Origin: Armatimonadota bacterium
Lineage (GTDB): Bacteria; Armatimonadota; Zipacnadia; Zipacnadales; FEN-943
Direction of reading: 5' to 3'
NCBI GenBank assembly: GCA_029777735.1
Contig: JAKORR010000072.1
Coordinates: 1 to 12,297, forward strand
Length of the DNA: 12,297 bases
Position 1 is the first letter of the stretch. Every line of letters begins with the position of its first letter. The notes beneath the pieces are model-generated. The model saw nothing but the letters and a program-made list of their open reading frames with translations. It was not told the DNA's origin and did no database searches. Both the position numbers and the translations under genes were made by a program. Shown in pieces: positions 7,992 through 12,297 of the stretch.

Positions 7992-8245
7992 GATGCTGGG
8001 CAGTCCTGATCTTTACCTCCTACTTCCTCACACAGCCTGCTCCTTGGACACTCCTTCGCCCTACGTAGGGCGTGCCCGGCCGTGTGGGATATGGCGCATC
8101 CTTACTTATCGTCCCGCTGCTCCGTGGAAGCCAGGCAGGATTCGCTCTCCGCGCTGGCGGCACCGACAACCATCCCTGTGATTCTTGCCTAGCCTGAGGC
8201 CCAACAGAGCACCGGCCCCCGGGAGCCAGTCTACCGGCCCGCGTG
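7992..8245. other. Intergenic region between regulator pseudogene and PIG-L gene
   Basis: No convincing gene on either strand. It holds a perfect 16-bp palindrome (8057-8072), an imperfect GC-rich hairpin at the end of the PIG-L gene (8208-8247) and, near 8010-8016, a minus-strand AGGAGGT that looks like an orphaned ribosome site of the regulator. Confidence 0.5.
8057..8072. repeat. Perfect 16-bp palindrome, possible operator
   Basis: CGCCCTACGTAGGGCG is identical on both strands over all 16 bases. It lies about 65 bases upstream of the start of the broken winged-helix regulator, where an autoregulatory operator would be expected. It has no loop, so it is more likely a dimeric-protein site than an RNA hairpin. 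Confidence 0.45.
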
Positions 8246-8247
8246 CT
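8208..8247 (-). terminator. Weak candidate terminator hairpin after the PIG-L gene
   Basis: AGCACCGG and CCG-C-GTGCT can pair with one bulged base around a GC-rich loop, overlapping the PIG-L stop codon. There is no clear U-run after it on the minus strand, so this is a weak call. Confidence 0.2.
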
Positions 8248-8956
8248 ACGGCAACAGGCGCTCGGGCCTGATTCGCGGCCACACCCGGGCAGCTCGGAAA
8301 CCCTCGGCGTACTCCGTGCTGCACTCGAGGCCCCGACGCATAGCGACCGTGCCCACGAACTGCAGGATGTCGATATTGTCGTGGTCCTTCAGCCACTTAA
8401 GCTGGCTCTCGTGGCGTCGCAGCATCTCGATCTTGGTCTCGAAGGTGGCCGTGATATCCACGTAGTACTCGGGATTGAAGCCTGCGCCCGCAAGGCTGTC
8501 CATGTAAAACAGTGCCGCGATTTGTTTCTGGGCTGGGACGTTGGGCAAAATGTTGGGCAGACTCGACAGAAAACTAGCCGCGAAGACCAGATCGGAGCAG
8601 GCGCGGTGGTCCGGGTGATAATCGTCGGGGTTGTGCGTGATGATGATGTCCGGATCGGCCCAGCGAATCAGCTCGACGAACTTCTCCCGCGTGTGCCGGT
8701 CGTGGAAGAGCCACTCATCCTCTTCGTCGAGGAAGCGAACCTCGGCCCCGAGAACACTGGCAGCAGCTGTGGCCTCTTCCCTACGGATTCCACGCAATTC
8801 CTCGGGCTTGAGCACGGCATGGCCGGCTGCGCCATCCGTGGCGATCCCAATGAAGACCTTGTGGCCAACCCCGGCGTAGCGCGCCAGCGTGCCGCCACAG
8901 AGGATTTCGATATCGTCTGGATGAGCGCCGACCGCGAGTACGCAAAGCTTGTCCAT
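8246..8956 (-). CDS. PIG-L/LmbE-family zinc deacetylase
   Basis: The 236-residue product has the family signature at both ends of the active site: GAHPDD (H12, D14, D15) near the N-terminus and HNPDDYHPDH (H114, H117) further on. These bind zinc and provide the general base in LmbE/PIG-L enzymes, which remove acetyl groups from N-acetylglucosamine-containing substrates such as GlcNAc-PI, GlcNAc-malate or chitooligomers. No signal peptide, so cytoplasmic. The start is the ATG at 8956, five bases after GGAGGTGA; an in-frame TTG at 8974 would precede the SD and is unlikely. It begins 18 bases after the M55 gene stop, so the two are almost certainly cotranscribed. The sequence does not tell whether the substrate is a thiol precursor (BshB-like), a glycan or an antibiotic intermediate. 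The pairing with a D-aminopeptidase favours amino-sugar or cell-wall fragment salvage, as inference. Confidence 0.9.
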   Translation of the reverse strand: MDKLCVLAVGAHPDDIEILCGGTLARYAGVGHKVFIGIATDGAAGHAVLKPEELRGIRREEATAAASVLGAEVRFLDEEDEWLFHDRHTREKFVELIRWADPDIIITHNPDDYHPDHRACSDLVFAASFLSSLPNILPNVPAQKQIAALFYMDSLAGAGFNPEYYVDITATFETKIEMLRRHESQLKWLKDHDNIDILQFVGTVAMRRGLECSTEYAEGFRAARVWPRIRPERLLP

Positions 8957-8961
8957 CTCCG

Positions 8962-8969
8962 TCACCTCC
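8962..8969 (-). promoter_or_regulatory. Shine-Dalgarno of the PIG-L gene
   Basis: GGAGGTGA on the minus strand in the 18-base gap after the M55 stop, five bases before the ATG at 8956; it fixes that start. Confidence 0.75.
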
Positions 8970-8974
8970 AGCAA

Positions 8975-9778
8975 TTAGAAGAGCCTGCCAATGAGGCGCG
9001 CGAGCTCCTCCCCGTTGACCAGTTCGAAGCCGACGGTAACAGGCCCGAGACGGCGACCACCGTGGAGCTGCACGATGCGGCTCGCCTCCACGGCATGTGC
9101 AAGGTCAATCTCAACCTGCAGCGGTTCAGCGAGGCTCAGGGGTCTAGCAGAACCGCTCTGGGCAGACTGCAAGCCTACTGCTACGGCCTGAGCAATCAGT
9201 TTCCGAGCCTGCGGAGGCGGCAACATCCGTGCACACTCGCGTGCTAGCGCCCACTTCACAGTGGCCGTCGCGACCCAGGGTAGGAGCTCCTTGGCCTCAC
9301 GGGCAACCGCAGCGTCGCCGGTGACTGCGACCACGGGTACGTCGTGCTTCCCGGCGTGCAGGGCGCTCAGGCCCGTCTCGCCTATCACTGTGCCATTGAC
9401 GCGCACCGCGAGGAAGGCCTCCGAGAAGGTATGGCACATCAGGCCGTCAGGCGTGCAGGCACGGGCATGATAGCCGAGCAGAACCGCAGCCTCGAAGGAG
9501 TCATCGATGCCCGCCACCATCAGGGGCTCGTTCTGCCAACCCTGGATGACCTGTGCCCTGGCGTCCAGCTCCTCGACAAGCAAGTTGTGAGCCCCGCCAT
9601 GAGCGTCCTGAACCAAAACCTCCGACGCGCCTGCCTCGAAGGCCGCTGCTACGGCTGCGTTGACGTCCGCCGTCATCAGCTTGCGGCCCTCGGGGTAGTT
9701 GGGCTTGCCGCTGCTGGCGGCCCGCCAGCTCGCGATGCCGCTAACGCCCTCCATGTCACAAGACAGGTAAACCTTCAC
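8975..9778 (-). CDS. M55-family D-aminopeptidase, DppA-like
   Basis: A 267-residue protein matching DppA (peptidase family M55), a zinc-dependent enzyme that releases D-amino acids such as D-Ala from peptides. The metal ligands fall where known for Bacillus DppA: SCDMEG (D8, E10), QDAHGG (H60), GYHAR (H104) and IGETG (E134); H116 in MCHTFS corresponds to the catalytic histidine. No signal peptide is evident, so it is expected in the cytoplasm. The start is the GTG at 9778 (M-K-V-Y-L-S), just after the extended SD GAGGTGATT; the in-frame GTG at 9787 lies inside that SD and is unlikely. Codirectional with and 18 bases upstream of the PIG-L gene. It fits recycling of D-amino-acid peptides from cell walls, though M55 members also occur in general peptide use. 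Confidence 0.92.
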   Translation of the reverse strand: MKVYLSCDMEGVSGIASWRAASSGKPNYPEGRKLMTADVNAAVAAAFEAGASEVLVQDAHGGAHNLLVEELDARAQVIQGWQNEPLMVAGIDDSFEAAVLLGYHARACTPDGLMCHTFSEAFLAVRVNGTVIGETGLSALHAGKHDVPVVAVTGDAAVAREAKELLPWVATATVKWALARECARMLPPPQARKLIAQAVAVGLQSAQSGSARPLSLAEPLQVEIDLAHAVEASRIVQLHGGRRLGPVTVGFELVNGEELARLIGRLF

Positions 9779-9781
9779 GAG

Positions 9782-9790
9782 AATCACCTC
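9782..9790 (-). promoter_or_regulatory. Extended Shine-Dalgarno of the M55 gene
   Basis: GAGGTGATT on the minus strand, just before the GTG at 9778. It decides between that GTG and an in-frame GTG at 9787, which overlaps the site. Confidence 0.7.
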
Positions 9791-10005
9791 TGGGCCGGGT
9801 CCGCCAGTCCGGAGCGAGGGCCCGTCCTGAACAGATGTGACTTAGCCTTCGCGGAGAGACTATCGGCGTGAGACCAGAACTCCTGACTTGCGCGACCCAG
9901 ATACCCGCGAAGAAAGTATAGTGCTCTGTCTGCGTGCCGGGTCCTTCCACAGCGGGCCACAATGTGCGCCGGGGCGCAATCCGCGCCGCGGGACCTTCAT
10001 GGCTG
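9791..10005. other. Leader region upstream of the M55-PIG-L unit
   Basis: No gene seen. On the minus strand a TATACT (9915-9920) could be a -10 element for the M55-PIG-L unit, about 137 bases before the GTG, but no matching -35 is visible. TGCGCC-GG-GGCGCA (9965-9978) is a compact inverted repeat that could be a protein-binding site. Both are weak. Confidence 0.3.
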
Positions 10006-10471
10006 CTATGTTAGGCCCAGGTTTGCGCCCTGGGCGTTGAGCCGGGCCATAAGCTGGGCCGGATCCACCTCGCGCGGTGTGATGCCTGCGTCAGCCGCCA
10101 AGGCCGCCGCTGTACCTGCTGCCTGGCCGGTGGTCGACGAAGGTGAGGGTACAGATTTCGACTGCCAGACTTCTTTGCTGGGCCAATAGGCCACTCTCGC
10201 GCGATCGAGCGTTCTACGATCTCGGCGGGCAGACCGAAAGCGAAAGTCACCTGGCGTCCCTAGCCGTGGAACCCGCCCAGGCAGGGAAGCGCTCCGGCCG
10301 TAGCCATGCCCCCGGCAAAACCGAAGCGCTCCAGCAAGACGGTGCGGGCTCCACATTGCGGGCAGCGGTGATGGCGGCGCAAAGACCCGCAGGACCGCGC
10401 TCCCCCGCCACCACTACATCAGCCGACGATAGCACCCAAAGGTCCCGCGCCGGTTCGTGCACGAACGCCAA
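10006..10471 (-). pseudogene. FAD-dependent oxidoreductase remnant (N- and C-terminal ends, core deleted)
   Basis: A TTG start at 10471, after an intact extended SD, encodes EPARDLWVLSSADVVVAGERGPAG-LCAAITAARN, the opening of FAD_oxidored-type proteins with a slightly altered dinucleotide-binding loop. After a frameshift the frame continues GARTVLLERFGFAGGMATAG...GGFHG, meets an in-frame TAG, then reads GRQVTFAFGLPAEIVERSIA, still matching the expected order. The sequence then jumps in another frame to the family C-terminus (STTGQAAGTAAALAADAG, ITPREVDPAQLMARL) and stops at 10006-10008. Family members are usually about 400-600 residues, so a few hundred codons of the middle are missing. The order and strand of the fragments are right, so this is a single decayed gene, not two. 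The original enzyme would have been a flavoprotein dehydrogenase or reductase of unknown substrate. An assembly collapse could mimic the deletion. Confidence 0.75.
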
Positions 10472-10475
10472 GGGT

Positions 10476-10484
10476 GATCACCTC
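10476..10484 (-). promoter_or_regulatory. Intact extended Shine-Dalgarno of the FAD pseudogene
   Basis: GAGGTGATC on the minus strand, identical to the site before the GH42-like gene, four bases before the TTG at 10471. The upstream ORF's TGA (10483-10485) overlaps it, as in translationally coupled genes. Confidence 0.6.
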
Positions 10485-10680
10485 ACCAGTGAGTCTTCGC
10501 TGTCATGCTCAGCAACCCTCCGCAGCGCGAGCAGGCCACAACATCCTCGGGGCCCGCTTCCAACCAGGCGTAGTGGCCAGCGTGGGCGAATGCATTATCC
10601 CCAGCCGGGGCTCTTATTCTCGTGAAACACGGACTTGCCACTCTGCAGCCCGACGGGCTGCCCGGACGGCGCGAGAGCAT
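10483..10680 (-). CDS. Short ORF with a CxxC motif, unrecognised, possibly a gene remnant
   Basis: A 65-codon frame that I cannot assign to a family. Its second half (AGHYAWLEAG, then ACSRCGGLL) looks protein-like, with one CxxC pair of zinc-ribbon type and a TGA whose bases overlap the Shine-Dalgarno of the FAD pseudogene. That stop/SD overlap is what a real upstream operon gene would show. The first half is arginine- and proline-rich without features and has no good ribosome site, so the true N-terminus may be missing or in another frame. It may be the tail of a larger decayed gene. Coding status is uncertain. Confidence 0.3.
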   Translation of the reverse strand: MLSRRPGSPSGCRVASPCFTRIRAPAGDNAFAHAGHYAWLEAGPEDVVACSRCGGLLSMTAKTHW

Positions 10681-10840
10681 CGGCAGGCAGGAATCGGGCC
10701 GGCCCTAGAGAAGAGTGGAATGGTTCGTCGAAATGTCCCAAGTGCGGTGTGGTGGTAGATCCGAAAAGCTGGTCGGCGTGTCGTTAGTGTGATGCCAGAA
10801 GAACACCAGTTGTTTGTGTGCGGCAAGCGCTGCTTTTTGC

Positions 10841-10869
10841 TTGTCGAAGAAGAGGGCTGTATTTATTCT
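10841..10869 (+). promoter_or_regulatory. Candidate promoter of the DUF4177-Gfo/Idh unit
   Basis: TTGTCG (10841-10846) and TATTCT (10864-10869) are 17 bases apart and about 95 bases before the DUF4177 start. If used, transcripts would begin near 10876, inside the possible short signal-peptide ORF, so the two calls compete. Consensus match by eye only. Confidence 0.3.
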
Positions 10870-10960
10870 GCTGCTTCTGGCCCTCGCCGCCCTGCTGTTA
10901 GGGTCTGCTGCTGCATCGCCCACAGTAAGCAGTGACGCCACTCGCGCCGGGAGGAGATAG
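10841..10960 (+). CDS. Possible 39-residue signal-peptide-like ORF
   Basis: A TTG at 10841 opens a frame reading MSKKR, then a run of Leu/Ala/Ile/Val (residues 7-20), then GSAAAS and a short polar tail ending in RAGRR at a TAG two bases before the DUF4177 ATG. This is a textbook export signal: basic start, hydrophobic core, A-x-A cleavage site. It could be a short exported peptide, a leader coupling translation to the DUF4177 gene, or the surviving 5' end of a truncated secreted protein. Against it: no clear Shine-Dalgarno, a non-ATG start, and a candidate promoter (TTGTCG/TATTCT) overlapping its first codons. Confidence 0.35.
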   Translation: MSKKRAVFILLLLALAALLLGSAAASPTVSSDATRAGRR

Positions 10961-10962
10961 AC

Positions 10963-11175
10963 ATGGCAATGTACGAGTACCGCGTTGTCCAAAGCGCGGC
11001 AGGCACAGCGGTAGGCCATCTGAACGATCGGATCAATGCCATGGCGGAGGAGGGATGGGAAGTAATGCTGATGTCGGGCTCGGAGACGGTCAACATCTTG
11101 ATGCGGCGGCCCAAGGCTGCAGCGAGTGATCAGCCCGCTCCCACTCAGCCGCCCGCACCACCGACCACCGAATAG
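10963..11175 (+). CDS. DUF4177 domain protein
   Basis: A 70-residue protein that begins MAMYEYRVVQ and continues with LNDRINAMAEEGWEVMLMSG and VNILMRRP, the beta-alpha-beta pattern of DUF4177 (Tyr-Glu-Tyr-x-Val start, L-N-x-x-A-x-EGWE helix, closing strand with ILxRR). The last 18 residues are a Pro/Ala/Thr-rich tail without fold. The function of DUF4177 is not known; members are small, usually cytoplasmic, often next to unrelated genes. The ATG is six bases after GGGAGGAG (10949-10956), a strong ribosome site. It is followed 16 bases later by the Gfo/Idh gene on the same strand, so the two are probably cotranscribed. No catalytic motif is visible. Confidence 0.8.
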   Translation: MAMYEYRVVQSAAGTAVGHLNDRINAMAEEGWEVMLMSGSETVNILMRRPKAAASDQPAPTQPPAPPTTE

Positions 11176-11177
11176 CC

Positions 11178-11183
11178 AGGAGG
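11178..11183 (+). promoter_or_regulatory. Shine-Dalgarno of the Gfo/Idh gene
   Basis: AGGAGG eight bases before the ATG at 11192. It favours this start over an in-frame GTG at 11126, which would overlap the DUF4177 gene and add an unfolded 22-residue extension. Confidence 0.75.
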
Positions 11184-11191
11184 CACTGAGC

Positions 11192-12205
11192 ATGGCCAAT
11201 GTACGCTTAGCGCTCATCGGTTGCGGCCGAATGGGCCGAAGTTTGGTTTCCGCTCTTCCACTGATCCCCGAGGGCGAGCTAGTCCTGGCCGTGGACGCCA
11301 AGGTCGAAGCGGCGGAGAAGCTCGCGGCGGAGTTTGGCTGTGAGGCCACTTCGGACTTGCATGGCGCCCTGGCTCGCGAAGACCTGGACGCTGTCATCAT
11401 TGCCACGCCCAACAACAAGCATCCAGAGCACGCGATTCTGGCAGCCCGCGCCGGGAAGCATGTCCTCACCGAGAAGCCCATGGCCCTGCACGCCGAGGAC
11501 GCCGTCGCGATGATCCGCGCGGCTCATGAGGCCCGCGTGAAGCTGATGGTGGCACAGGTATTGCGCTACGTCACGCCCTTTGTCTGGATGATCGAGCAAA
11601 TCAAAGGCGGAGCGTGGGGCGAGCCCTTCTCGGGCCAAGTGACTCGCCTGTCGGGCGGGTGGACGGGCGGTTCCTACGACGAGCCCTGGCGACACTCTAT
11701 GGCCGAGTCTGGCGGTGCGCTCTTCGAGATCCACGTGCACGAGATTGACTTCATGTGCTGCGTCTTCGGGCGACCCGAGGCCGTTTGGGCCGTGACAGGC
11801 CAGTTCTTCTTGGATGACGTGGACTACTACGACACCGCGGAAGTCCTCGTGCGCTTCGAGGGTGGGAAGCCCGTGCAGTTCTTCACGGGCAACTGCGCCA
11901 TCGAGGGGGTCTATGACGGCAAGATTCTGTGCACCGGTGCCAATGCCTACTTCAACCGCGGCACTGGCCAGGTCCACGTGCGTCTGGCTGATGGCACAGT
12001 TATCGAGCCCAATGCCCAGGAGCTAGCTGCCGCCTATGAGCCCGGTGTCAAGCGCGAGGTGCGAGAGTTCGTCGAAGCAGTGGCCTACGACCGTCCGGTG
12101 ACAATCCCCGGCGAGGAAGGCCTCCGCGTCGTCGAGATCGCCGAGGGCGCGATCCTTGCGGGCGAGCAAGGCGAGGTGATTTCCTTGCCATTGGTACAGG
12201 TGTGA
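11192..12205 (+). CDS. Gfo/Idh/MocA-family NAD(P)-dependent oxidoreductase
   Basis: A 337-residue protein, normal for the family. The N-terminal Rossmann fold opens with ALIGCGRMG (residues 7-15) and has ATPNNKHPEHA (71-81) and the hallmark EKP (94-96; K95 is usually catalytic). The C-terminal alpha/beta domain holds GGALFEIHVHEIDFM, giving the family H-x-x-D pair (H183, D186). Such enzymes oxidise or reduce the hydroxyls of sugars, inositols or sugar acids with NAD(P); some relatives (GH109) use NAD for glycoside cleavage, but I see nothing specific to that. No Tat or other signal peptide, so cytoplasmic, unlike the Tat-exported members common in these phyla. The surroundings suggest work on a sugar released by the exported glycosidases; the substrate cannot be named. 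Codirectional with and 16 bases after the DUF4177 gene. Confidence 0.92.
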   Translation: MANVRLALIGCGRMGRSLVSALPLIPEGELVLAVDAKVEAAEKLAAEFGCEATSDLHGALAREDLDAVIIATPNNKHPEHAILAARAGKHVLTEKPMALHAEDAVAMIRAAHEARVKLMVAQVLRYVTPFVWMIEQIKGGAWGEPFSGQVTRLSGGWTGGSYDEPWRHSMAESGGALFEIHVHEIDFMCCVFGRPEAVWAVTGQFFLDDVDYYDTAEVLVRFEGGKPVQFFTGNCAIEGVYDGKILCTGANAYFNRGTGQVHVRLADGTVIEPNAQELAAAYEPGVKREVREFVEAVAYDRPVTIPGEEGLRVVEIAEGAILAGEQGEVISLPLVQV

Positions 12206-12262
12206 GAGGCAAGGGGAGACTACGTTGCATCTGTGAGGAATCGTGCTAGGAAGCGAGCAAAC

Positions 12263-12297
12263 ATGAGCGAGGTGAAGCTGCGCAGACTGCTGGAAGA
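12263..12297 (+). CDS. Start of an unidentified gene, cut by the window edge
   Basis: An ATG 57 bases after the Gfo/Idh stop opens a frame reading MSEVKLRRLLE that is still open at the right edge. A purine-rich AGGAAGCGAG (12249-12258) precedes it at reasonable spacing. Eleven residues are too few to name a family. Same strand and short spacing suggest it continues the DUF4177-Gfo/Idh unit. Confidence 0.5.
   Translation, partial: MSEVKLRRLLE

Larger units (their letters stand above)
10472..10840. other. Region without a confirmed gene, signs of decay
   Basis: Apart from the weak minus-strand CxxC ORF I see no convincing gene. On the plus strand, 10713-10802 encodes SKCPKCGVVVDPKSWSACR, a TAG (10782-10784), then CDARRTP, which together look like a two-knuckle zinc ribbon with a stop inside. 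Several short frames overlap, none with a ribosome site. This is consistent with eroded gene remnants next to the FAD pseudogene. Confidence 0.35.

Noticed and set aside
7518..8009. A 163-codon rightward frame over the regulator pseudogene
   Set aside because: No domain or ribosome site, and the minus strand carries recognisable winged-helix segments over the same bases.
8243..9247. A 334-codon rightward frame opposite the PIG-L and M55 genes
   Set aside because: It spans two minus-strand genes with complete active-site motifs and the gap between them; its protein shows no recognisable domain. Antisense shadow.
9965..9978. TGCGCC-GG-GGCGCA as a terminator hairpin
   Set aside because: A two-base loop is too small for a stable hairpin and there is no U-run; kept only as a possible protein site.
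10614..10826. A leftward frame that might extend the CxxC ORF upstream
   Set aside because: Different frame, no motif and no ribosome site; it does not join to the CxxC ORF in a sensible way.
10705..11481. A 258-codon leftward frame
   Set aside because: It overlaps the DUF4177 gene and the start of the Gfo/Idh gene on the other strand, is Ser/Ala/Arg-rich and has no family features. Shadow.
1..12297. CRISPR arrays, tRNA or rRNA genes, transposases, attachment sites
   Set aside because: No regularly spaced repeats, cloverleaf sequence, rRNA-like stretch, transposase motif or terminal inverted repeats were seen.

Overview
This is a 12.3-kb, high-GC, gene-dense bacterial window, probably from an uncultured environmental lineage. 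The gene mix is secreted multi-domain glycosidases of GH42-like and GH123/DUF4091-like type, LamG proteins, a Gfo/Idh/MocA oxidoreductase, an M55 D-aminopeptidase, a PIG-L deacetylase and a broken FAD-dependent oxidoreductase. That set resembles Armatimonadota, Hydrogenedentota or Planctomycetota-type genomes. This assignment is inferred from gene content only; there is no rRNA or other taxonomic marker here. Several genes use strong Shine-Dalgarno sequences extended to GAGGTGAT(C), and GTG/TTG starts occur.

Layout. (1) Positions 1-2337, minus strand: the first 779 codons of a large secreted glycosidase with two carbohydrate-binding-like modules in front of a clan GH-A barrel; it runs off the left edge. 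(2) 2338-2584: a divergent intergenic region with a plausible rightward promoter. (3) 2585-7457, plus strand: a probable operon of a PHP-type CpsB/YwqE-like phosphatase, a small secreted LamG protein, and a 1,099-residue LamG/coiled-coil/GH123-like enzyme whose LamG domain is a paralogue of its neighbour. (4) 7476-7991, minus strand: a winged-helix regulator broken by two compensating frameshifts, with a perfect 16-bp palindrome upstream of it. (5) 8246-9778, minus strand: a two-gene unit of M55 D-aminopeptidase then PIG-L deacetylase. (6) 10006-10471, minus strand: remnants of an FAD-dependent oxidoreductase (N- and C-terminal ends only, frameshifted), preceded by a short CxxC ORF. (7) 10841-12205, plus strand: a possible short signal-peptide ORF, a DUF4177 protein and a Gfo/Idh/MocA oxidoreductase. 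A new reading frame begins at 12263 and leaves the window.

Functionally the window reads as a glycan- and amino-sugar-handling neighbourhood. Two exported glycosidases and a lectin-like protein would act outside the cell. A deacetylase, a D-aminopeptidase and a sugar-type dehydrogenase could process amino-sugar or cell-wall fragments inside. The shared pathway is inference; the families themselves are well supported. The two pseudogenes flanking the aminopeptidase/deacetylase pair suggest a locus that is being remodelled, or, alternatively, local assembly errors. No tRNA, rRNA, CRISPR array, transposase or attachment site was recognised.
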